Assembly: GCF_023515955.1 (NCBI RefSeq) | Contig: NZ_CP097322.1 | Coordinates: 1,116,001-1,180,000 of the forward strand | From: Streptomyces sp. RerS4 | Lineage (GTDB): Bacteria > Actinomycetota > Actinomycetes > Streptomycetales > Streptomycetaceae | Reading direction: 5' to 3' | DNA: 64,000 nt | In this document: positions 10,182 to 18,988 of the stretch, piece by piece | Position numbering within the stretch: position 1 is the stretch's first letter | Layout: each line of letters starts with the position of its first letter | The notes under the pieces: generated by a model | Told to the model about the DNA's origin: nothing | The model's input: only the letters and a program-made list of their open reading frames with translations | Database searches by the model: none | Position numbers and translations under genes: made by a program

Positions 10182-11959
10182 TCGGCGTGGCACCGCCGCA
10201 GTACGATCCGGCAGCCCCCGAGACCGCCGCGACCCTGCCCGTGGGCACCTCGGCGACCGTACGGGGCTACGTGCGCGGCCTGTTCCTGCGCCACCGGCGG
10301 GCCTTCGTGCTGCTGGTGACGGTCAACGCGGTCGCGGTGGTCGCCTCCATGGTCGGCCCGTACCTGCTGGGACGGGTGGTGGACGACCTCGCGCGCGGCG
10401 CGCGGGAGCTCCACCTCGGCTGGGTGGCACTGGCGTTCACGGTGGCCCTGGCCGTGCAGACCCTCTTCACGCGGATGGTGCGGCTGCGCGGGGCGATGCT
10501 CGGCGAGGAGATGCTCGCCGACCTGCGCGAGGACTTCCTCGTGCGTTCCGTCGGCCTGCCGCCGGGTGTGCTGGAGCGGGCCGGTACCGGTGACCTGCTG
10601 TCGCGGATCACCACCGACATCGACCGGCTGGCCGAGGCGATGCGCGAGGCCGTGCCGCAGCTGGCCATCGGCGTGGTGTGGGTCTCGCTGCTCTTCGGGG
10701 CGCTCGCGGTGACCGCGCCGCCGCTGGCCCTGGCCGCGCTGGTGGCGCTGCCGGTGCTGGTGATCGGCTGCCGGTGGTACTTCCGCCGGGCTCCCTCCGC
10801 GTACCGCTCGGAGGCGGCGGGGTACGCGGCGGTCGCGGCGGCGCTCACCGAGACCGTGGACGCGGGCCGCACCGTCGAGGCGCACCGCCTGGGCGAGCGC
10901 CGGATCGAACTGTCGGAGCGGCGGATCAAGGAGTGGACGGCCTGGGAGCGGTACACGCTGTTCCTGCGTACGGTCCTCTTCCCGGTCGTCAACGTCACCT
11001 ACGTGACCATCCTCGGCTCGGTGCTGCTGATCGGCGGCTACTGCGTGCTGCGGGGCTGGATGTCGGTGGGGCAGCTGACGACGGGGGCGCTGCTGGCGCA
11101 GATGATGGTCGACCCGATCGGGCTGATCCTGCGCTGGTACGACGAGTTGCAGATCGCGCAGGTGTCGCTCGGTCGGCTGGTGGGGGTCCACGAGATCGAA
11201 CCCGACGGCGGGGACGAGGCCGTCACGCCCGAGGGGCGTGGCGTGCGGGCGGACGAAGTGCGCTTCGGGTACCGGGAGGGCGTGGACGTCCTGCACCAGG
11301 TGTCGATGTCCGTGCCCCCCGGCACCCGGATGGCGCTCGTCGGGCCCTCCGGGGCGGGCAAGTCCACCCTCGGGCGGCTGCTGGCGGGCATCTACGCGCC
11401 CCGGACCGGCGAGGTCACCCTCGGTGGCGCGCGGTTGTCGCGGATGCCGGCGGAGCGGGTCCGGGAGCACGTGGCCCTGGTCAACCAGGAGCACCACGTG
11501 TTCGTCGGCTCGCTGCGCGACAACCTGCGCCTGGCGCGGGCGAACGCGGCGGACACCGAACTGTGGGCGGCGCTGGGCGCGGTGGACGCGGACGGCTGGG
11601 CCCGTGCCCTGGACGCCGGTCTGGACACCGAGGTCGGCTCCGGTGGGAGCGCGCTGACACCGGCGCAGGCGCAACAGGTGGCGCTGGCCCGCCTGGTGCT
11701 GGCGGACCCGCACACGCTGGTGCTGGACGAGGCGACGTCGCTGCTGGACCCGAGGGCGGCCCGGCACCTGGAGCGTTCGCTGGCCCGGGTGCTGGACGGC
11801 CGCACGGTCATCGCCATCGCCCACCGCCTCCACACCGCGCACGACGCGGACGTGATCGCGGTGGTGGAGGAGGGCCGGATCAGCGAGCTCGGCTCCCACG
11901 ACGATCTGGTGGCGGCCGACGGCGCCTACGCGGCCCTGTGGCGCTCCTGGCACGGCTGA
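10178..11959 (+). CDS. ABC exporter subunit 2, degenerate signature
   Basis: This 593-residue half-transporter is the partner of the preceding gene. The membrane domain covers about residues 25-330. The ATPase domain has an intact Walker [10 protein letters not shown] (about 389), Walker [12 protein letters not shown] (about 513) and H-loop AIAHRL (about 546), but its signature is [11 protein letters not shown] (about 493) rather than LSGGQ. The defect is the mirror image of subunit 1, so the dimer has one consensus and one degenerate ATP site, as known for asymmetric heterodimeric exporters such as TM287/288 and BmrCD. The ATG at 10178 overlaps the upstream stop. The exported compound is unknown. 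Confidence 0.9.
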   Translation: MIGVAPPQYDPAAPETAATLPVGTSATVRGYVRGLFLRHRRAFVLLVTVNAVAVVASMVGPYLLGRVVDDLARGARELHLGWVALAFTVALAVQTLFTRMVRLRGAMLGEEMLADLREDFLVRSVGLPPGVLERAGTGDLLSRITTDIDRLAEAMREAVPQLAIGVVWVSLLFGALAVTAPPLALAALVALPVLVIGCRWYFRRAPSAYRSEAAGYAAVAAALTETVDAGRTVEAHRLGERRIELSERRIKEWTAWERYTLFLRTVLFPVVNVTYVTILGSVLLIGGYCVLRGWMSVGQLTTGALLAQMMVDPIGLILRWYDELQIAQVSLGRLVGVHEIEPDGGDEAVTPEGRGVRADEVRFGYREGVDVLHQVSMSVPPGTRMALVGPSGAGKSTLGRLLAGIYAPRTGEVTLGGARLSRMPAERVREHVALVNQEHHVFVGSLRDNLRLARANAADTELWAALGAVDADGWARALDAGLDTEVGSGGSALTPAQAQQVALARLVLADPHTLVLDEATSLLDPRAARHLERSLARVLDGRTVIAIAHRLHTAHDADVIAVVEEGRISELGSHDDLVAADGAYAALWRSWHG

Positions 11960-11998
11960 GACCCCCACCCGACAAGGGGGCGCGTGGGCGGCGGCCGA

Positions 11999-12168
11999 CT
12001 AGGAGGTGTCCGGCGGGTCAGGGTCGGATAGGCCGCGGCGTCTGGTGCGGTGCATCGCAAGGCCGCCGGAGCGTCTTGATAGCGGAGCTATCGGGACGTT
12101 TCGGCAACGCGGCGAGGCGCCGTGCCAGACGCCGCGGGCCCGGCCATGATCCGCCGGACACCTCCTAG
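11999..12168. repeat. Palindromic MITE-like element with perfect 18-bp termini
   Basis: The ends CTAGGAGGTGTCCGGCGG (11999-12016) and its exact reverse complement (12151-12168) bound a 170-base element. The interior is also imperfectly self-complementary (both arms contain CGCGGCGTCTGG at matching places), and the centre is a 6-base stem GATAGC/GCTATC with a 3-base loop. The whole could fold into one long hairpin. It has no coding capacity. CTAG sits at both edges, as would be left by an element that targets YTAR/CTAG sites (as IS5-group elements do). The right end supplies the stop codon of the gene at 12165-12956. Parent transposase and family are inferred, not seen. Confidence 0.75.
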
Positions 12169-12956
12169 ATGAACCCGAGGGCCGACGCGCCGCCCACGCC
12201 GCCGAGCAGCATGAACACCGGCATGAGCACCTTGAGCTCCACCCAGCTGCCCGCCCGGAAGCGCATCCCCTTCGGCGGGCCGATCGGGTACCAGCGCTTG
12301 CCGGCGATCGGCAGGGGCCACAGGATCGGGCAGCCGGAGACGGTCAGCGCGTCACCGATGTCGTGGACGAGGGCGCCGAGCAGGACCGGCAGGCCGAGCC
12401 AGAGGTATTCCTGACCGGGGCCGGTGAACAGCCAACCGGCGCCGTTGCCCGGCTGGTCCAGGACACCCGCCAGGATCCAGGCGCTGGTCGCGCCGAGGAG
12501 CCAGACGAGGATGTCGCTGGACATCCGGGCGGCCCGCCACAGCAGGCCTTCGACGGCCAGCACGAGGTGGACGAAGAGCAGGAGGAGCACGCCCCAGCGG
12601 TCGATGGTCACCGCGAGCACGGAGGAGCCGGCGCCGATGACCACGGCCCAGACCCAGGTGTGGGTCAAGGTGCGGTGGCCGCCGGTGCGGCGTGCGTCGC
12701 GCGGGGAGCGGGTGGCCTTGTAGACGGCGTAGGAGATCTTGTCGACCACCTCGCACAGGCCCCGGGAGAGGGGACCGAAGGCGCGGGAGATCGTCGCCGA
12801 CTTGTGGTCGAGGTCGGGGGCGAGCGCGGCGCCCGCGCAGATGAGGGCGCCGACGACGAGGACCGGCCAGGGCATCGGGTGTCCGGCCGCGGCTGTCGCG
12901 GCACCCACCCCCAGCCAGGCCGCCGCCCCGGACAGTGAGTGCGCCGGACCCATCAT
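12165..12956 (-). CDS. YdjM-type metal-dependent hydrolase, membrane protein
   Basis: This 263-residue integral membrane protein belongs to the LexA-binding/YdjM family (PF04307). Conserved candidate metal ligands are spread as in the family: HSLSG at the N-terminus, PDLDHKSATIS, HRTLTHTWV, and GDALTVSGCPILWP near the C-terminus. Three to five hydrophobic helices lie between them. The start is placed at the paired ATGs at 12956/12953; the longer frame upstream has no ribosome binding site and no homologous look. The stop codon TAG lies inside the right terminal repeat of the palindromic element, so the last residues may differ from relatives. Biochemical role in this family is not established. 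Confidence 0.8.
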   Translation of the reverse strand: MMGPAHSLSGAAAWLGVGAATAAAGHPMPWPVLVVGALICAGAALAPDLDHKSATISRAFGPLSRGLCEVVDKISYAVYKATRSPRDARRTGGHRTLTHTWVWAVVIGAGSSVLAVTIDRWGVLLLLFVHLVLAVEGLLWRAARMSSDILVWLLGATSAWILAGVLDQPGNGAGWLFTGPGQEYLWLGLPVLLGALVHDIGDALTVSGCPILWPLPIAGKRWYPIGPPKGMRFRAGSWVELKVLMPVFMLLGGVGGASALGFI

Positions 12957-13092
12957 GCTCGTTACCCGCCCCGGTCCTGTCGTGGTGGGGCCCGGTTGAG
13001 GGATTCGTTCGGGCCGCCTCGACGGCACAGCGTACCCGTGATGATCTTCCTTGGGTCCGCCGGTTCCCTCTTCCGGTGAGAAGCCAGGCAAG

Positions 13093-15624
13093 ATGGGGGG
13101 TGTGACCCTCATTGATCAGCTCCCGCCGAACGCCGACCCCGATGCCCTCTTCGAGGCTTTCTCCTCGTGGGCGGAGGACCAGGGCATCACCCTGTACCCG
13201 GCTCAGGAGGAGGCGCTGATCGAGGTCGTCTCCGGGGCGAACGTGATCCTTTCCACCCCGACGGGCTCCGGCAAGAGCCTCGTCGCCGCCGGCGCCCACT
13301 TCACCGCGCTGGCCCAGGACAAGGTGACCTTCTACACGGCGCCGATCAAGGCGCTGGTGTCGGAGAAGTTCTTCGACCTGTGCAAGCTGTTCGGCACCGA
13401 GAACGTCGGCATGCTGACCGGCGACGCCTCCGTGAACGCCGACGCTCCCATCATCTGCTGCACCGCCGAGGTGCTGGCCTCGATCGCGCTGCGCGACGGC
13501 AAGTACGCGGACATCGGCCAGGTCGTGATGGACGAGTTCCACTTCTACGCGGAGGCGGACCGCGGTTGGGCGTGGCAGATCCCGCTGCTGGAGCTGCCGC
13601 AGGCGCAGTTCGTCCTGATGTCGGCGACGCTCGGCGACGTGAAGCGGTTCGAGGAGGACCTGACCCGGCGCACCGGCCGGCCGACCTCCGTGGTCCGCTC
13701 GGCGACCCGGCCCGTGCCCCTGTCGTACGAGTACGTCACCACCCCGATCACGGACACCATCACCGAACTGCTGGAGACCCGGCAGTCCCCCGTCTACATC
13801 GTGCACTTCACGCAGGCCCAGGCGGTCGAGCGGGCGCAGTCGTTGATGAGCATCAACATGTGCACCCGCGAGGAGAAGGACAAGATCGCCGAGCTGATCG
13901 GCAACTTCCGCTTCACCACCAAGTTCGGGCAGAACCTCTCCCGGTACGTGCGCCACGGCATCGGCGTGCACCACGCGGGCATGCTGCCCAAGTACCGGCG
14001 GCTCGTGGAGAAGCTGGCGCAGGCCGGTCTGCTGAAGGTGATCTGCGGTACCGACACCCTGGGCGTGGGCGTCAACGTCCCCATCCGCACGGTGCTGTTC
14101 ACGGCGCTCACCAAGTACGACGGCAACCGGGTGCGCACGCTGCGGGCCCGCGAGTTCCACCAGATCGCCGGACGCGCCGGCCGGGCCGGTTTCGACACGG
14201 CCGGCTTCGTGGTCGCGCAGGCCCCCGAGCACGTCATCGAGAACGAGAAGGCCCTCGCGAAGGCCGGTGACGACCCGAAGAAGCGCCGCAAGGTGGTCCG
14301 CAAGAAGGCTCCCGAGGGCTTCGTGGCCTGGTCGGACACCACCTTCGAGAAGCTGATCGCGGCCGACCCGGAGCCGCTGACCTCGCGCTTCAAGGTCACC
14401 AACATCATGCTGCTGTCGGTCATCGCGCGGCCGGGTGACGCCTTCCAGGCGATGCGCCACCTGTTGGAGGACAACCACGAGCCGCGCAAGGCCCAGTTGC
14501 GGCACATCCGCCGGGCCATCGCGATCTACCGCTCGCTCCTGGACGGCGGCGTCGTCGAGAAGCTGGACACCCCGGACGCGGAGGGCCGCACGATCCGGCT
14601 CACCGTCGACCTCCAGCAGGACTTCGCGCTGAACCAGCCGCTGTCCACCTTCGCGCTGGCCTCCTTCGACCTGCTGGACCCCGAATCCCCCTCGTACGCG
14701 CTGGACATGGTCTCGGTCGTCGAATCCACGCTGGACGACCCGCGCCAGATCCTGGCCGCCCAGCAGAACAAGGAGCGCGGTATCGCCGTCGGGGCGATGA
14801 AGGCCGACGGGATCGAGTACGAGGAGCGGATGGAGCGGCTCCAGGACGTCACCTACCCCAAGCCGCTCGAAGAGCTGCTGCTCCACGCCTACGACGTCTA
14901 CAGCAAGAGCCACCCGTGGGTCCGTGACCACCCGGTCTCCCCGAAGTCGATCATCCGCGACATGTACGAGCGGGCGATGACCTTCAGCGAGTTCACCTCC
15001 TTCTACGAGCTGGCCCGCACCGAGGGCATCGTCCTGCGCTACCTGGCGAGCGCGTACAAGGCGCTGGACCACACCATCCCCGACGACCTGAAGTCCGAAG
15101 ACCTCGAAGACCTCATCGCCTGGCTCGGCGAACTGGTCCGCCAGGTCGACTCCAGCCTGCTCGACGAGTGGGAGCAGCTGGCGAACCCGGAGGTGGAGAC
15201 GGCGGAGCAGGCCCAGGAGAAGGCCGACCAGGTCAAGCCGGTCACGGCGAACGCCCGTGCCTTCCGCGTGCTCGTCCGCAACGCGATGTTCCGCCGGGTG
15301 GAGCTGGCCGCGCTGGACCACGTCGACCAGCTGGGCGAGCTGGACGGCGAGTCCGGCTGGGACGCCGACGCCTGGGGCGAGGCCATGGACGGGTACTGGG
15401 ACGAGTACGACGACCTCGGCACCGGCCCCGACGCGCGCGGCCCGAAGCTCCTCCAGATCGAGGAGGACCCCGCGCACGGGCTGTGGCGCGTCCGCCAGAC
15501 CTTCGCCGACCCGAACGGTGACCATGGCTGGGGCATCAGCGCCGAGGTCGACCTCGCGGCGTCCGACGAGGAGGGCCGGGCCGTCATCCGGGTCACCTCG
15601 GTCGGCGAACTCGGCGCACTCTGA
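13093..15624 (+). CDS. Ski2-like DEAD/DEAH-box RNA helicase
   Basis: This is an 843-residue superfamily 2 helicase. It has motif I TPTGSGKSLVAA (about residue 55), motif II MDEFHFYAEADRG (a DEFH variant, about 146), motif III MSATLGD (about 176), and motif VI QIAGRAGRAGF (about 357). A charged C-terminal extension of more than 400 residues follows, as in actinobacterial Ski2/Mtr4-like proteins. It is expected to unwind RNA for turnover or ribosome work in the cytoplasm. Two starts are possible: ATG at 13093 with a weak AGG, or GTG at 13102 (giving MTLIDQLPP), which lies directly on a G-run. It diverges from the YdjM gene and precedes a thioesterase. Confidence 0.9.
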   Translation: MGGVTLIDQLPPNADPDALFEAFSSWAEDQGITLYPAQEEALIEVVSGANVILSTPTGSGKSLVAAGAHFTALAQDKVTFYTAPIKALVSEKFFDLCKLFGTENVGMLTGDASVNADAPIICCTAEVLASIALRDGKYADIGQVVMDEFHFYAEADRGWAWQIPLLELPQAQFVLMSATLGDVKRFEEDLTRRTGRPTSVVRSATRPVPLSYEYVTTPITDTITELLETRQSPVYIVHFTQAQAVERAQSLMSINMCTREEKDKIAELIGNFRFTTKFGQNLSRYVRHGIGVHHAGMLPKYRRLVEKLAQAGLLKVICGTDTLGVGVNVPIRTVLFTALTKYDGNRVRTLRAREFHQIAGRAGRAGFDTAGFVVAQAPEHVIENEKALAKAGDDPKKRRKVVRKKAPEGFVAWSDTTFEKLIAADPEPLTSRFKVTNIMLLSVIARPGDAFQAMRHLLEDNHEPRKAQLRHIRRAIAIYRSLLDGGVVEKLDTPDAEGRTIRLTVDLQQDFALNQPLSTFALASFDLLDPESPSYALDMVSVVESTLDDPRQILAAQQNKERGIAVGAMKADGIEYEERMERLQDVTYPKPLEELLLHAYDVYSKSHPWVRDHPVSPKSIIRDMYERAMTFSEFTSFYELARTEGIVLRYLASAYKALDHTIPDDLKSEDLEDLIAWLGELVRQVDSSLLDEWEQLANPEVETAEQAQEKADQVKPVTANARAFRVLVRNAMFRRVELAALDHVDQLGELDGESGWDADAWGEAMDGYWDEYDDLGTGPDARGPKLLQIEEDPAHGLWRVRQTFADPNGDHGWGISAEVDLAASDEEGRAVIRVTSVGELGAL

Positions 15625-15685
15625 TCGCGGCAGTGCGACGGCCGGACCCGACAGTGGACAACGTGGAGAAGGTGGAGAACCCGAG

Positions 15686-16585
15686 ATGACGAACCCCGCC
15701 GAGAGACTGGTCGATCTGCTCGACCTGGAGCAGATCGAAGTCAACATCTTCCGGGGCGCGAGCCCCCAGGAGTCCCTCCAGCGCGTGTTCGGCGGGCAGG
15801 TCGCCGGCCAGGCGCTGGTGGCCGCCGGCCGCACCACCGAGAGCGACCGCCCGGTCCACTCGCTGCACGCGTACTTCCTGCGCCCCGGCATTCCCGGGGT
15901 GCCGATCGTGTACCAGGTGGAGCGGGTGCGCGACGGGCGTTCCTTCACGACCCGCCGCGTCACCGCGGTCCAGCAGGGCAAGACCATCTTCAATCTGACC
16001 GCCTCCTTCCATCACCCGGAGGAGGGCAGCATCGAGCACCAGCTGCCTCCCCGCCTCGACTTCCCGCACCCGGACACGCTCCCGAAGGTCGCCGACGAGA
16101 TCCGCGAGCACCTGGGCGCGCTGCCCGAGGCCCTGGAGCGGATGGCCCGCCGCCAGCCCTTCGACATCCGGTACGTGGACCGGCTCCGTTGGACCCCCGA
16201 AGAGCTCAAGGACGCCGATCCGCGCAGCGCGGTGTGGATGCGGGCGGTCGGCCCCCTGGGCGACGACCCGCTCGTGCACACCTGCGCCCTCACCTACGCC
16301 AGTGACATGACCCTCCTCGACGCCGTGCGCATCCCCGTGGAACCGCTGTGGGGCATGCGCGGTTTCGACATGGCCTCCCTGGACCACGCCATGTGGTTCC
16401 ACCGGCCGTTCCGGGCGGACGAGTGGTTCCTGTACGACCAGGAGTCGCCCATCGCGCACGGCGGCCGCGGCCTGGCCCGGGGCCGTATCTACGACCTGGA
16501 GGGCAGGCTGCTGGTCTCCGTGGTGCAGGAGGGCCTCTTCCGGCCCTACTCCCCGAAGACCCCGCCGGCCGGTCCGACCGTCTGA
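15686..16585 (+). CDS. tesB: Acyl-CoA thioesterase II (TesB type)
   Basis: This 299-residue double-hotdog thioesterase hydrolyses medium- and long-chain acyl-CoA to free acid and CoA. Typical family segments are present: the N-terminal FRGASPQESLQRVFGGQVAGQ, HAYFLRPG, the central MTLLDAVRIP and the C-terminal SLDHAMWFHRPFRADEW and GGRGLARGRI, covering the Asp/Ser-Thr/Gln catalytic set. The length equals E. coli TesB (286) closely. The ATG at 15686 has GGTGGAG upstream; the longer open frame to 15257 is a shadow of the helicase. It lies 61 bases after the helicase and 42 before the YchJ gene, so these may be co-transcribed. Confidence 0.92.
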   Translation: MTNPAERLVDLLDLEQIEVNIFRGASPQESLQRVFGGQVAGQALVAAGRTTESDRPVHSLHAYFLRPGIPGVPIVYQVERVRDGRSFTTRRVTAVQQGKTIFNLTASFHHPEEGSIEHQLPPRLDFPHPDTLPKVADEIREHLGALPEALERMARRQPFDIRYVDRLRWTPEELKDADPRSAVWMRAVGPLGDDPLVHTCALTYASDMTLLDAVRIPVEPLWGMRGFDMASLDHAMWFHRPFRADEWFLYDQESPIAHGGRGLARGRIYDLEGRLLVSVVQEGLFRPYSPKTPPAGPTV

Positions 16586-16627
16586 GCCGCCGTCCACCGC
16601 CTTCCCGACCCGGAGAACCGAGCCACC

Positions 16628-17029
16628 ATGTCCACCCCGGACCGTCCCTGCCCCTGCGGGCTGCCCGCCACCTACGCGACGTGCTGCGGCCGTTTCCACT
16701 CCGGCGCGCGGGCGGCCCCGACCGCGGAGCTGTTGATGCGCTCGCGCTTCAGCGCCTTCGCCGTCGGCGACACCGCCTACCTGCTGCGCTCCTGGCACTC
16801 CACGACCCGGCCGGCCCGGCTGGACCTGGATCCCGGGCAGTGTTGGGAGCGGCTGGAGATCCTCGCCACCGAGCGCGGCGGGATGTTCGAGACCCGGGGT
16901 TCGGTGGAGTTCCGCGCGCACTACCGCGAGGGCGGGCACACGGGTTCGCTGCGCGAGCACAGCGACTTCGCCCGGGAGGGCGGGGCCTGGGTCTACGTCG
17001 GCCCCCTGTCCCCCGTCGAGTTCGACTGA
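16628..17029 (+). CDS. YchJ family (UPF0225) SEC-C motif protein
   Basis: This 133-residue protein has the YchJ layout. A Cys-rich zinc-binding head (CPCGLPATYATCCGRFHSG, residues 8-26) is followed by an NTF2-like fold with the conserved AELLMRSRFSAFAVGDTAYL and LLRSWHSTTRP. The metal head is complete. Its role is not well defined; SEC-C heads often contact other proteins. The 3' end overlaps the convergent DUF6397 gene by 37 bases, so the last 12 codons are read on both strands. Confidence 0.88.
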   Translation: MSTPDRPCPCGLPATYATCCGRFHSGARAAPTAELLMRSRFSAFAVGDTAYLLRSWHSTTRPARLDLDPGQCWERLEILATERGGMFETRGSVEFRAHYREGGHTGSLREHSDFAREGGAWVYVGPLSPVEFD

Positions 17030-17844
17030 GCCCGCGCCCCGGTCAGCGCGAAGTCGAGGCTGGTGCGGTACCAGTCGACCTCCTCCGGGGAGTCCGCGCG
17101 CAGCAGTCCCCGGGCCACCGCCTCGGCCGCCGGCACCTGCGGGTGGCCGTAGGGCGGCGGCGGTGCGAGCGCGGCGAGCACGATCCGTTCGAGCGGGTCG
17201 GGCACGGCCGCCCGCAGCGCCTCCTCGGGCAGTACGGAAGCCAGCACGGCGGCCCGCTCCCACGGGTCGGCGGTCCCTCTCAGCAGCAGCCCCACATGCC
17301 GGGCCCGCCATCGGCGCGGGCGCAGATCCGCCCGAGACCGGACCAACTCCAGGTCGCGCGGGGACGCGACCCCGCTCAACATCCCCGGCTCCCGCGCGGC
17401 GAACTCCCGCAGCTCCGCGACCGGGTACACCCAGACGACGACCCGGTAGCGGTTGATCCGGTAGCCGAGCGGCGTGAGGTGCCCGCAGCGCGCGAGCCGG
17501 GTGAACCGGCTCGGCCCGACGCCCAACGCCTCCGCGCACGCGTCGACACCGGCGACGGTGGTGACCCGGGCGCGCAGCGCCTCGGGGAACCCCTCCTCCG
17601 CCTTGACCCGCTCCAGCTCGGCCCGCGCGAACCTCGCCGAGCCTCCCGGACCCCGCGGGCCCGGCCGCACCAGTCCCAGCTGTACGGCCCGCACGAACTC
17701 ACCCCGGCTCAGGCCCAGTTCCCCGGCCGCCCGGACCCCGCCGAGCAGCGTCTGCGGGCGCGCCTCCACTCGTAGAGCCTGTCGTTCCGGGCCATCGTCC
17801 GTACCCCTGTCCACGGACGTACGCACCGGCGCTTCCACGTTCAT
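16993..17844 (-). CDS. DUF6397-family protein
   Basis: This 283-residue soluble protein matches, from memory, the streptomycete DUF6397 family. The N-terminal half contains two helix-turn-helix-like stretches (GGVRAAGELGLSRGEFVRAV at about 35-54 and ACAEALGVGPSRFTRLARCG near 100-120) that resemble merged MerR/excisionase-type folds, suggesting DNA or protein binding; the C-terminal half is helical. The ATG at 17844 is chosen because GGGGGAGG lies five bases upstream; a GTG at 17859 is in frame but precedes that site. No function is known. It overlaps the YchJ gene tail to tail. Confidence 0.75.
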   Translation of the reverse strand: MNVEAPVRTSVDRGTDDGPERQALRVEARPQTLLGGVRAAGELGLSRGEFVRAVQLGLVRPGPRGPGGSARFARAELERVKAEEGFPEALRARVTTVAGVDACAEALGVGPSRFTRLARCGHLTPLGYRINRYRVVVWVYPVAELREFAAREPGMLSGVASPRDLELVRSRADLRPRRWRARHVGLLLRGTADPWERAAVLASVLPEEALRAAVPDPLERIVLAALAPPPPYGHPQVPAAEAVARGLLRADSPEEVDWYRTSLDFALTGARAQSNSTGDRGPT

Positions 17845-17967
17845 CACGGCCTCCCCCACGAGCGTCGATCACTCTGTGTGAAGACCGTAACTCCGCGCGA
17901 CGACATCGCGCGAGGCCTGTGGATAACTCCCGAACGAGCCCCCGAACGAACCCCGGAACGGCCCCCG

Positions 17968-18366
17968 TCAGCCCCCGGTGATACGCCGCTCCGCGACGCC
18001 CAGGTGCTCCCCGACCCGGTTGACGAGCAGCGTCATCTCGTACGCCACCTGCACGATGTCGGCCTCGGCCGCGCTCAGCGCGCACAGACAGCTGCCCGAA
18101 CCGGCCGCCACCACGAAGAGGAAGCCCTCGTCGTACTCGACCATGGTCTGGCGCACCTCACCCGCCCGGAAGTGCCGCCCCGACCCCTTGGCCAGGCTCT
18201 GCAACCCGGCCGCCACGGCCGCCAGGTGCTCCGCGTCCTCCCGCGCGAGTCCGGCGCTCGCCGCCGTCACCAGCCCGTCGTTCGACAGCACCACCGCGTG
18301 CCGGACCTGTTGGACCCTGCGCGTCAGATCGTCCAGAAGCCAGTCGAGCTGCTTGTCCAGTGCCAT
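17968..18366 (-). CDS. Roadblock/LC7-domain protein, orphan CvnB-like
   Basis: This 132-residue Roadblock/LC7 protein is of the type found as the second gene of streptomycete conservons, where it works with a small GTPase. Hallmarks are LDWLLDDLTRRVQQVRHAVV, SNDGL, REDAEHLAAVAAG, and GVRQTMVE-like EVRQTMVEYDEGF. It is nearly the same as the conservon Roadblock protein encoded at 20146-20589, so the two are paralogues only 2 kb apart. The ATG at 18366 follows GGGGAGGGG. It stands alone: upstream lies the divergent F420-type oxidoreductase and downstream the DUF6397 gene. Confidence 0.88.
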   Translation of the reverse strand: MALDKQLDWLLDDLTRRVQQVRHAVVLSNDGLVTAASAGLAREDAEHLAAVAAGLQSLAKGSGRHFRAGEVRQTMVEYDEGFLFVVAAGSGSCLCALSAAEADIVQVAYEMTLLVNRVGEHLGVAERRITGG

Positions 18367-18472
18367 TTCCAGCCCCTCCCCGTCGACGCGGCCGACGTGG
18401 CCGCGCCCCACCCCGCGTAGTCGTCCCGCCAGCCTTCCCCACCAGCGGCTTTGGGGCAAGGAGGATGGACCC

Positions 18473-18910
18473 ATGGCACGGAAGATGACTCAAGAGGAAT
18501 GGCGGGCGTTCGTCTCGCGCTCCACCCGCACCGGGAAGCTGTCCACGGTCCGCGCGGACGGAAGCCCGCACATCGCTCCGATCTGGTTCGTTCTCGACGG
18601 CGATTCCTTCGTTTTCAACACCGGTGCCCATACCGTCAAGGGGCGGAATCTGGCCCGTGACGGCCGGGTCGCCCTCTGCGTGGACGACGACCGCCCGCCC
18701 TTCTCCCACGTCGTCCTGGAGGGACGGGCGAAGATCAGCGGGTACGAGGAGGACCCGGAGGACATGCTCCGCTGGGCGACCCGCATCGGCGCCCGCTACA
18801 TGGGTGAGGAGCACGGCGAGGCGTTCGGCCGCCGCAACGGCGTCCCCGGCGAACTCCTCGTCCGCGTGCCCATCGACAAGGTGATCGCCGTGGCCGGCAT
18901 CGCGGACTGA
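18473..18910 (+). CDS. PPOX-class F420-dependent oxidoreductase
   Basis: This 145-residue split-beta-barrel flavin/deazaflavin protein belongs to the pyridoxamine-phosphate-oxidase-like family common in actinomycetes, which uses F420H2 or flavins to reduce small molecules. Recognisable parts are TGKLSTVRADGSPHIAPIWF, the FNTGAHTVKGRNLARDGRVA cofactor segment and LEGRAKI. The ATG at 18473 is preceded by AAGGAGG nine bases away. It diverges from the orphan Roadblock gene and converges on the conservon GTPase gene through a perfect hairpin. Substrate is unknown. Confidence 0.87.
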   Translation: MARKMTQEEWRAFVSRSTRTGKLSTVRADGSPHIAPIWFVLDGDSFVFNTGAHTVKGRNLARDGRVALCVDDDRPPFSHVVLEGRAKISGYEEDPEDMLRWATRIGARYMGEEHGEAFGRRNGVPGELLVRVPIDKVIAVAGIAD

Positions 18911-18951
18911 CCGCTCCCCTTTCCATTTCCCTTTCCCCTCCGCCGACCACT

Positions 18952-18988
18952 CCCCCGCCGGTCCCGTGTCACACGGGACCGGCGGGGG
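18952..18988. terminator. Bidirectional hairpin, 18-bp perfect arms
   Basis: The arms at 18952-18969 and 18971-18988 are exact reverse complements with one base between them. The hairpin closes the oxidoreductase gene (ends 18910) on one strand and the conservon GTPase gene on the other. The GTPase stop codon TGA (18969-18971) is at the tip. There is no U-tract, as is usual for Streptomyces terminators. Confidence 0.8.
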
